Assembly (NCBI GenBank): GCA_039105265.1
Contig: JAPFFF010000191.1
Location: 1-32,571, forward strand
Direction of reading: 5' to 3'
DNA from: Tritrichomonas musculus
Taxonomy: Eukaryota; Parabasalia; Tritrichomonadida; Tritrichomonadidae
Length of the DNA stretch: 32,571 nucleotides
Made by a program: the position numbers and the translations under genes. The first letter of the stretch is position 1; each line of letters opens with the position of its first letter. Below the pieces are notes generated by a model that ran no database searches, was not told the origin of the DNA, and saw nothing but the letters and a program-made list of their open reading frames with translations. Positions 27,325-32,571 of the stretch are shown piece after piece.

Positions 27325-27334
27325 TGTAAATATT
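27325..27334 (-). promoter_or_regulatory. Shared leader motif of the 334-aa gene
   Basis: On the minus strand AATATTTACA lies five bases before the ATG, after a T-rich tract and TTTATTA. The HNH gene has the same arrangement at 28057-28066 (TTTATTTAATATTTACA). Two neighbouring genes with the same leader suggests a common promoter element of the Maverick. Confidence 0.45.
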
Positions 27335-27357
27335 TAATAAAAAATAAAATAAAAATA

Positions 27358-27401
27358 GAAAGTGACATTTTCATAGTGAGAAATCACTTGTTCACTTTTG
27401 G
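27358..27401. repeat. GTGA/TCAC inverted structure, right copy
   Basis: Here the inner stem is AGTGA-GAAA-TCACT (a GAAA tetraloop) and the outer arms are AAAGTGA and TCACTTT. Conserved blocks are the stems; spacers differ from the left copy. It lies upstream of the 334-aa gene and downstream of the HNH gene on the minus strand. Confidence 0.7.
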
Positions 27402-27443
27402 TGTTATTTTCAGAAATTAGACACAAAAATATAAGTAAGGTTT

Positions 27444-28046
27444 TTAGTCAAGAGAATGCTGTTGCTTAAATTTATTTATGTATACACCAACTTGTTTATT
27501 ATTGATGTCTTTCATAGCAATATATTGTTTATTCCACTTAGTAGTATTGATATGCATGATTCTATAAAGTGTAACAGTTATCTTACTGTAAAAGATATCT
27601 TTATTGTTTTCGTCGTCATGATAGTAATAGTATCTATTTTCCTCAAAGTCATGGTGCTCTGTACGAGTTTCGTAGAACAAAACCTTTATAGCTTCATCAG
27701 GTATATCATCAATGAACTCGTACTGTGTACCTCTATGAGATGATCTATTGAAGCTGTTATCAGAACGTGTTACCCACCTCAAATTTTCGATTCTATTATC
27801 TGTTCTATCATGATTAATGTGATCAACATCAGTAAGATTATTAGGATTGTCAATAAACTGTATAGCAACAAGACGATGCTTTAGATATGATTTCCTATTA
27901 AGAGTAACTCTTATATATCCATAATGGCTTAATGTTTCACTACAAACATGATGATTGTCTCTCCTTCTAATGGTATGTGGATATGTTGTCAATATTTCAT
28001 AGTCCTCATGATTGACAAGTGTAACAAATTCTGATATTTCTGTCAT
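27444..28046 (-). CDS. HNH homing-type endonuclease (200 aa)
   Basis: Residues about 40-97 form a typical HNH_3 unit: YGYIRVTLNRKSYLKHRLVA, then DVDHINHDRTDNRIENLRWV with D75-H76 and the Asn-rich helix, as in phage and NCLDV HNH endonucleases. The N-terminal segment (YEILTTYPHTIRRRD) resembles a NUMOD4-type lead. The C-terminal 80 residues include a run of tyrosines (RYYYYHDDENNKD) and are shared with the partial copy at 1-219. Such genes spread by cutting DNA that lacks them. Its position and orientation differ between the two elements, consistent with independent mobility. Confidence 0.85.
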   Translation of the reverse strand: MTEISEFVTLVNHEDYEILTTYPHTIRRRDNHHVCSETLSHYGYIRVTLNRKSYLKHRLVAIQFIDNPNNLTDVDHINHDRTDNRIENLRWVTRSDNSFNRSSHRGTQYEFIDDIPDEAIKVLFYETRTEHHDFEENRYYYYHDDENNKDIFYSKITVTLYRIMHINTTKWNKQYIAMKDINNKQVGVYINKFKQQHSLD

Positions 28047-28056
28047 TTGTATTTTG

Positions 28057-28066
28057 TGTAAATATT
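28057..28066 (-). promoter_or_regulatory. Shared leader motif of the HNH gene
   Basis: AATATTTACA on the minus strand, about ten bases before the ATG at 28046, in the same T-rich context as the motif at 27325-27334. Confidence 0.45.
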
Positions 28067-28078
28067 AAATAAAAAAAA

Positions 28079-28312
28079 TTAGAAATTGTTCATCGAAATT
28101 GTTGAATGGTTAAGTGTAAGCAAATGATAATTCAGTGGCTTTGTTGTTTTTACTGGTGGATCATGATTAATATTACCTTTCTCCTCATACTTCTTAACCG
28201 TTGGCTGTGAATTAATTCTTGTCCTTTCTTTTTGTTGTTTGAGTCTCTGTTTGTCAAAATGATTTTGATGTTTGTCATCATGTAAGGTTCTCCTTTGTTC
28301 ATAATTACTCAT
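28079..28312 (-). CDS. Small basic protein (77 aa, unknown)
   Basis: The start at 28312 gives MSNYEQRRTLHDDKHQNHFD, a hydrophilic Lys/Gln/His-rich protein with no predicted fold. An in-frame ATG at 28375 exists but would overlap the divergent coiled-coil gene; 28312 leaves a 15-bp gap and is preceded by a TCATTT initiator (28326-28331, minus strand) 16 nt upstream. Low complexity makes the call uncertain. Divergent placement with matched initiators supports it. Confidence 0.5.
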   Translation of the reverse strand: MSNYEQRRTLHDDKHQNHFDKQRLKQQKERTRINSQPTVKKYEEKGNINHDPPVKTTKPLNYHLLTLNHSTISMNNF

Positions 28313-28331
28313 TTTAATAGTAAGTAAATGA
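28309..28331. promoter_or_regulatory. Bidirectional promoter with two facing initiators
   Basis: TCATTT at 28309-28314 faces right, 13 nt before the ATG at 28328; TCATTT on the minus strand at 28326-28331 faces left, before the ATG ending at 28310. Each initiator overlaps the other gene's start codon. Both fit TCA(+1)Y-T-W. Confidence 0.5.
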
Positions 28332-28561
28332 CAGATTTGAACGAATATAAGAAGGAAATACCTCAATTGAAGCAAATAAAGCGATCATTGAAAGAAAGAG
28401 TATATGAAACCAAGCAGCATCTTAATAATGTAAAAACAGGAATGTTGGGTTCAAATGGATTAGCCATTAGAGAAAGCCTTATAGAAGACATCAATTCATT
28501 GAAAGAAAAAGTAGCCAAACTTGAAACTGAACTAAGAGAACTAACTAATAATGAACAATAG
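28328..28561 (+). CDS. Small coiled-coil protein (77 aa)
   Basis: The protein is almost entirely helical: LNEYKKEIPQLKQIKRSLKE, then LIEDINSLKEKVAKLETEL with a good heptad repeat. A shorter relative is encoded at 2410-2508 in the diverged Maverick, in a different gene position. It probably oligomerises or acts as a structural adaptor; no family is recognised. Its stop lies 19 bp before the start of the next gene. Confidence 0.65.
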   Translation: MTDLNEYKKEIPQLKQIKRSLKERVYETKQHLNNVKTGMLGSNGLAIRESLIEDINSLKEKVAKLETELRELTNNEQ

Positions 28562-28570
28562 ATGTTTTAC

Positions 28571-28576
28571 TCACAT
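28571..28576 (+). promoter_or_regulatory. Initiator that decides the start of the next gene
   Basis: TCACAT matches TCA(+1)Y-A/T-W; the predicted start A at 28573 is 8 nt before the ATG at 28581. This favours 28581 over the in-frame ATG at 28551, which lies upstream of the initiator. Confidence 0.6.
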
Positions 28577-28580
28577 TGAA

Positions 28581-29138
28581 ATGTCAAACGTATTGCATAA
28601 AGCAAGAATCTTATCAAGTGAAAACGATAGTAGTTGTAAACAAGAACAAAACACTAATGTGAATATAAAAATAAAACCACCACAGTACCCTAATGTTCCT
28701 CCTTTACAGACTTACGCAAGTGTACAACCTCAAGAAAGAAACATAAATTTTACTCCAGTTGGGGAGAGTGTTCAATCTCCATTACAACCACAAATAAGTC
28801 TTCTTACAAACGAACTTGAGAACATGGAAATCAAAAACAAATTTCTTGAAACTTTGTTAAACATTTATGAACTTAATCCCCTTAGAGTTAACAACTATCT
28901 TGTTTGTCATAGTAATTCACTGATGGAACTAATAAAAATTTTAACAAGAGCTGACAAAGTCGAGCTGGTCATAGATGAAGAAGAAGGTTGTACAGGCTGC
29001 TTATCAAATACAAAGTACATGAAAATACAACGAATATTAGTTACCAAAGATGATAAAGCATTAGATTTAAAAATATGTTTTAATGATATTTATAGTCAGT
29101 TAGTAAGATACGGAATTTCAACTAAAATGTGTATCTAA
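28581..29138 (+). CDS. Conserved Maverick protein, unknown function (185 aa)
   Basis: Starting at 28581 the protein reads MSNVLHKARILSSENDSS, in register with the homologue at 267-842 (MSLNRARILSSENDAS). An ATG at 28551 exists but the extra ten residues have no counterpart and precede the initiator. It has the same layout as the homologue: Pro/Gln/Asn-rich linker, KNKFLETLLNIYE, CHSNSLMELIKILTRADK and a pair CTGC. It directly precedes the ATPase in both elements. Function unknown; the conserved pairing with the ATPase points to packaging or assembly. Confidence 0.75.
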   Translation: MSNVLHKARILSSENDSSCKQEQNTNVNIKIKPPQYPNVPPLQTYASVQPQERNINFTPVGESVQSPLQPQISLLTNELENMEIKNKFLETLLNIYELNPLRVNNYLVCHSNSLMELIKILTRADKVELVIDEEEGCTGCLSNTKYMKIQRILVTKDDKALDLKICFNDIYSQLVRYGISTKMCI

Positions 29139-29199
29139 AAAGCAGATCTATATTTTTGTTTTCACTGCACTAAAGTAATACAATTCTGATGAGAATGAA

Positions 29200-30093
29200 A
29201 TGAAACCAACACAATTCTATTATCGTTCTGATTCTAGTGATTATGAAGATGATGAAATAATGATGCCACAGCCTTTTAATATTGATGCTGCTATGTCTGC
29301 TGCATATAAACGTAATGAAGGAAAAATAATGTCTGAATCAATACGGCCAATTGCTGTTGATATCTATTCATGGTATAATTCTCTCAATATTCTGGTTGGT
29401 CCTCAAGGTAAAGGAAAGACACATGTAATGCTACGTGACATCATTCAAATATCTCGTTTACCTAAAGAAAACAGCTTTCATTTAATAGTTTATATCAGCA
29501 AGAATGGTAGTATTAATGACTCTACTTTTGAAGCACAGCAAGAATTGATTCAATTACCTATTCAGGTTGTTTCTGATGCTAATGCTGAAAAATATTTGAA
29601 AGAACTTGATTTGTGGAAAGAATTGTATGATCGGTATAGTACAACTCCACGAATAACAATAGATAATGACAAACTTCAACAAATGTTTGAGTTCCTGCGT
29701 ATCACACCTGCTCAAGCCGAGCTTTCACGAGGCCTATATGACAAACTCGGTAAACCAAATCAGCCATTGAACACTATCATTCTTTGCGAAGACTTTGTTA
29801 GGAGTAAGTTATTGAAATCATCATATTTTACCAACTACATTACACAACTTCGTCATAAACATTCAATAGTTTACATAAATGTACAATTCTTCAAGTCAAT
29901 ACCAACTGACTACAAAAATAATGCAACAACTTTCTTCATCTTCTCTGGGTTCTCTCGCCAAAAGATGCAATATATTTATCAACAAGTTCCTATGTCAGTT
30001 GAATTTGAAGAATTATGTCATTATTACATGAAGATGAGGAATCATGACTTTATTTTGATCAATGTTCGTACAAGTAATATTAGCTTTATATAA
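29200..30093 (+). CDS. Packaging ATPase, FtsK/HerA type (Maverick ATP)
   Basis: Walker A is GPQGKGKT (G67-T74) and the Walker B strand is TIILCED (E197-D198), in a 297-aa protein of the size usual for Polinton packaging ATPases. The protein aligns with that at 1021-1953. Between FLRI and KLGKPN it has about 12 residues (TPAQAELSRGLY) that the other copy lacks, encoded by a stretch containing the GC-rich motif at 29716-29732. The gene begins with an acidic stretch DSSDYEDDE. It overlaps the convergent gene at 30086-30535 by 8 bp. It would pump element DNA into capsids formed by the protein encoded at 23563-25575. Confidence 0.9.
   Translation: MKPTQFYYRSDSSDYEDDEIMMPQPFNIDAAMSAAYKRNEGKIMSESIRPIAVDIYSWYNSLNILVGPQGKGKTHVMLRDIIQISRLPKENSFHLIVYISKNGSINDSTFEAQQELIQLPIQVVSDANAEKYLKELDLWKELYDRYSTTPRITIDNDKLQQMFEFLRITPAQAELSRGLYDKLGKPNQPLNTIILCEDFVRSKLLKSSYFTNYITQLRHKHSIVYINVQFFKSIPTDYKNNATTFFIFSGFSRQKMQYIYQQVPMSVEFEELCHYYMKMRNHDFILINVRTSNISFI
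29716..29732 (+). repeat. GC-rich motif, copy 1 (in ATPase)
   Basis: GCCGAGCTTTCACGAGG, first base in codon position 1. It lies in a 36-nt stretch that has no counterpart in the homologous ATPase of the diverged Maverick. Related copies are at 21004-21020 and 21097-21114. Confidence 0.6.
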
Positions 30094-30535
30094 TTAAATC
30101 TTGATGCTTTCCTACAAATAATTCTGGTTCAGGTACATTATATTTTTGTCTAAGTTCTTTAATTTTGTTTCTTGTAGACATACTTGTTCTCTCTAAACTG
30201 TAATTATAATAATCATTTCCTTTGTATTCTTGTGGTTCTGTATTACCATTTATGAAGAATTCTTGGGTCTTCATCGAAAGCCTTCTTCGTAAGTTTGTGG
30301 TAATTGTTATGTTCTCTAATCCTATTTCTGTGATCTTATCAGGATAAATCGTCATAGTTTCACTAATATTGTTCTTAAGACTTATGTACAATACTTTTGC
30401 ACGAAAACTGTTTGTATTCATCATTAGAGGAAATTTTTCACATAATATTGAGAAATCACAATTACGATATTTTTCTGGATCCGGTAATACAGAAATGAGT
30501 GTGTTTATATAATCATAGACCTTTGGTGCTTTCAT
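30086..30535 (-). CDS. Conserved Maverick protein, unknown function (149 aa)
   Basis: The protein begins MKAPKVYDYINTLISVL, has CDFSILCEKFP and RAKVLYISLKN, and ends with a helix RNKIKELRQKYNVPEPELFVG. The same order is seen in the protein at 1942-2400 in the diverged Maverick. In both elements it is the convergent neighbour of the ATPase with overlapping ends. It begins 20 bp inside the inner edge of the right terminal repeat. Function unknown. Confidence 0.75.
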   Translation of the reverse strand: MKAPKVYDYINTLISVLPDPEKYRNCDFSILCEKFPLMMNTNSFRAKVLYISLKNNISETMTIYPDKITEIGLENITITTNLRRRLSMKTQEFFINGNTEPQEYKGNDYYNYSLERTSMSTRNKIKELRQKYNVPEPELFVGKHQDLII

Positions 30536-30554
30536 GTTTTGTGAAATGTGAATA

Positions 30555-31250
30555 AAAAATAATAATTGCTTTTTTAATTAAATTTCCTGAATCTTATTCG
30601 TGTTTGGATTGAATTCATTCATGCATTTCTTTCCTTCATCAGTGTATTTAAAGAATTCGTATACCTCATCGTAAAACTTCTTTGGAAAGTGATATGGCAT
30701 ACCATAATCATTGTAATCACCAGTAAGCTCATCAATATAGTAATCAAATATTTCTCCATACTCACGAAAAGCAGCATTTTCATCATGAAAAGATATGTAT
30801 AAGTGATTCTGCTTTCTGAATATATCCATTTGTGCGTCTATAATAAAGGGTTCAACAACATCAACAGCATCACGGTCACCATCAATGACTTTATCACAAA
30901 TGTCAGCAAAAAGGTTATACATATCTGTTCCATATGTACGGAGTTGTTTAGCAGCATAATTAGCAAAGGCTTCCATTATATGTAGTGGAAATAAAAAATA
31001 AAAAAAATTTTTAAAAAATATAATTTTTGAAAAATTGTAAAAACTTAGTTATCCTATCAAAAATGGTGAGTTGATTAAGGGGTTCCAGAAAATTATTCAA
31101 ATGTATAGGTTGGTAATGAAAACAAGGGTAAAAACAATAACAAGTAAACATACCTGATTTTTTATACCTGAGCTTGTTAACTTGCAAGGTATGCTGGGCA
31201 AGGTACGAGTAAAATTATTAGATGGTCATCCCGCACAGACCATTACTACT
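30555..31250 (-). repeat. Terminal inverted repeat, right (696 bp)
   Basis: Reverse complement of 10341-11036, including the same 132-codon gene. The outer end is CATTACTACT followed by the duplication AACGAC. Confidence 0.92.
30578..30976 (-). CDS. Terminal-repeat gene, right copy (132 aa, unknown)
   Basis: The encoded protein is identical to that of the left copy at 10615-11013, as expected from its place in the terminal inverted repeat. It is transcribed inward from the right end. Its presence in both repeats doubles gene dosage and would keep it intact through repeat-to-repeat correction. No domain is recognised. Confidence 0.75.
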   Translation of the reverse strand: MEAFANYAAKQLRTYGTDMYNLFADICDKVIDGDRDAVDVVEPFIIDAQMDIFRKQNHLYISFHDENAAFREYGEIFDYYIDELTGDYNDYGMPYHFPKKFYDEVYEFFKYTDEGKKCMNEFNPNTNKIQEI

Positions 31251-31256
31251 AACGAC
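31251..31256. repeat. Target-site duplication of the complete Maverick, right
   Basis: AACGAC, same as 10335-10340. Confidence 0.9.
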
Positions 31257-31850
31257 AGACAAACATTGATGCTTACAACAGATAAACATCTATGCTAACA
31301 ACAGATAAACATCTATGCTAACAACAGATAAACATTGATGCTTACAACATACAAACATCGATGCTAACAACAGAAAAACATCTATGCTAACAACAGATAA
31401 ACATCTATGCTAACGACAGACAAACATTGATGCTAACAACAGATAAACATCTATGCTAACAACAGATAAACATCTATGCTAACAACAGATAAACATAGAT
31501 GCTAACAACAGATATACATAGATGCTAACGACAGACAAACATCGATGCTTACAACATACAAACATCGATGCTAACAACAGACAAACATAGATGCTAACGA
31601 CAGACAAACATTGATGCTTACAACATACAAACATCTATGCTAACAACAGATAAACATCTATGCTAACAACAGATAAACATCTATGCTAACAACAGATAAA
31701 CATCTATGCTAACAACAGATAAACATCGATGCTAACAACAGATAAACATCTATGCTAACAACAGATAAACATCTATGCTAACAACAGATAAACATCTATG
31801 CTAACAACAGATAAACATCTATGCTAACGACAGACAAACATTGATGTTAA
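31251..31850. repeat. 23-bp minisatellite, right half
   Basis: About 26 tandem units continuing the array at 10043-10340, with the unit ATGCTAACAACAGATAAACA plus three bases. Variants (ATACAAAC, AGACAAAC, AGATAAAC) recur in a similar order in more than one place, suggesting higher-order duplication. At 31563-31620 the array carries an undisturbed version of the sequence that the Maverick interrupted. Confidence 0.9.
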
Positions 31851-31973
31851 TAACTGATTCGCGTTTTTGCTAATTACAAACTTTTGTTAGTTTTTTTACA
31901 GAAAGCATTAATAAAGTTTTTTATGCTATGCTAATTTTATCTTTTTTCTAAAAGAAAAAAATTGTGTACTAGA

Positions 31974-32000
31974 CACTTTTTGAACGCAGTTCAAAAAGTG
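31974..32000. repeat. Perfect 12-bp hairpin
   Basis: Arms CACTTTTTGAAC and GTTCAAAAAGTG are perfect reverse complements around the loop GCA. There is no gene next to it. It may be a small RNA hairpin, a transcription terminator or a mini-inverted repeat. Confidence 0.7.
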
Positions 32001-32053
32001 GCGTTCCTTGTATTTTAATATTATAACTTTAATCTGTTTCTTTAATAGTCGCC

Positions 32054-32275
32054 CTAAAAACTTTTTGAGACCCCTATAATTTCATCACCAAGTCTGAGAT
32101 AAAGTTTCTGAAAAGATGGTAATGGAATAAATTGCCTCATTAAATTGTAAGTTTTTGAAGACGATAAATATATTATTTGAGATAAGTCATAAACAATTTC
32201 ATTATAAGTTCTTTTTTTTGTGAAACTATTTTCTAATGACCATACAAAAGTAGTACTTACAGGTTTTGGCGCTTT
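32054..32275 (-). pseudogene. Remnant of a repeat-family gene (C-terminal part)
   Basis: The minus strand is open from about 32275 to a TAG at 32054-32056 and reads as plausible protein (TYNEIVYDLSQIIYLSSSKT, YNLMRQFIPLPSFQKLYLRL). The same strand upstream, inside the repeat that is shared with 3002-3310, continues as a coding-like segment (GSQTNLSGIITKNQDEGW) separated by stops. It is therefore the tail of a decayed gene whose start is represented at 3315-3431 in the other copy. The YNLMRQFIPLPS segment faintly recalls P-element/THAP-type transposases, but this is not firm. Confidence 0.45.
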
Positions 32276-32571
32276 TTATTTCCAACCTTCGTCTTGATTT
32301 TTTGTAATAATTCCAGATAAATTAGTTTGAGAACCGATACTTACATGTATCGAATTAAATCAGTTTTTGGCTAATTCATTACTGTAACTCCTTTCATTTT
32401 TTGTTTTTGTTTTTCCCATCTTAAATGTGCCAAGTTCGAAAATTTTGAGTAATCTGTAATGGCAGAATATTGGTAACGCCTATGTTGAAAGCAAAAGTAA
32501 ATGTTTTAGGTTGAATTTTAACCTTTTTTGTACGAACAATATAAAAAGTTTGACAAAATTGTAAAGATTAT
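32267..32571. repeat. Dispersed host repeat, copy 2 (no Maverick)
   Basis: Nearly identical to 3002-3307, starting at TGGCGC, with the left flank intact. It runs off the window end. It serves as the empty-site version of the locus occupied by the partial Maverick. Confidence 0.85.

Larger units (their letters stand above)
10341..31250. mobile_element. Complete Maverick/Polinton (20.9 kb)
   Basis: A self-synthesising virus-like element with both ends in view. It has terminal inverted repeats of 696 bp, starts AGTAGT and ends ACTACT, and is flanked by the 6-bp duplication AACGAC. Parts, left to right: terminal-repeat gene, PolB, small helical gene, fibre-like gene, large virion-type gene, Pro/Gln-rich gene, small gene, integrase, major capsid protein, pVI-like gene, unknown 126-aa gene, unknown 334-aa gene, HNH gene, two small genes, 185-aa gene, ATPase, convergent small gene and the second terminal-repeat gene. 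Repeats that look identical and an intact duplication suggest a young insertion, although gene conversion could also keep the repeats alike. It looks nearly whole, with about one break, in the polymerase region. An adenovirus-type protease was not recognised among its genes. Confidence 0.95.

Noticed and set aside
28313-28375. Longer N-terminus for the minus-strand gene at 28079
   Set aside because: It would overlap the divergent coiled-coil gene; the hydrophobic leader it adds is the antisense of that gene.
28551-28580. Earlier in-frame start for the 185-aa gene
   Set aside because: The extra residues have no match in the homologue at 267-842 and lie upstream of the likely initiator at 28571.
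10341-31250. Adenovirus-type cysteine protease expected in Mavericks
   Set aside because: I looked for the His/Cys pattern in the unassigned genes and did not find a convincing match; no gene is called a protease on expectation alone.

Overview
The window looks like nuclear DNA of a trichomonad, most likely Trichomonas vaginalis. It is very AT-rich, has intronless genes with short leaders, TCA-type initiators just upstream of start codons and a TAAA stop/poly(A) overlap, and it is loaded with Maverick/Polinton elements. This assignment is by recognition; no search was run.

Layout. (1) 1-3001 is the right-hand part of a diverged Maverick, cut by the window edge: the tail of an HNH gene, a conserved 191-aa gene, the packaging ATPase, a convergent small gene, a tiny coiled-coil ORF and a gene-free terminal region ending ACTACT. 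It sits in a dispersed host repeat; a second copy of that repeat lacking the insertion starts at 32267. (2) 3315-4658 is the start of a dead gene in that repeat, then AT-rich spacer. (3) 4659-8519 is a host gene for a 1286-aa protein with a caspase-fold (clan CD) N-terminus, followed by a tRNA-Thr(AGT) gene on the minus strand (8577-8649). (4) 8942-9957 is a TA-flanked, apparently non-coding inverted-repeat element with a second inverted repeat nested inside. (5) 9966-10340 and 31251-31850 are two halves of one 23-bp minisatellite array. (6) 10341-31250 is a 20.9-kb Maverick splitting that array, with 696-bp terminal inverted repeats that look identical and a 6-bp target duplication AACGAC. 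(7) 31851-32571 is spacer with a perfect hairpin, then the second copy of the host repeat with remnants of a coding sequence.

The large Maverick carries a protein-primed family B DNA polymerase with exonuclease, an integrase, an FtsK/HerA-type packaging ATPase, a probable double jelly-roll major capsid protein, a small amphipathic pVI-like protein, a probable fibre-like surface protein, a large virion-type protein of unknown role, an HNH endonuclease and several unknown small genes. One unknown gene lies inside each terminal repeat, so it is present twice. Replication and integration genes, capsid genes and packaging genes together give the usual Polinton plan of an integrating virus-like element. 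It looks young and nearly whole, with about one break noticed, in the polymerase region.

The least expected signals are: an approximately 17-bp GC-rich motif that recurs in three places of the Maverick in three different reading frames; paired mini-hairpins inserted in frame in the other ATPase copy; block-conserved inverted GTGA/TCAC structures on both sides of one gene; an OTU-like domain and an HNH/zinc module inside the polymerase; and two independent empty-site comparisons available within the window.
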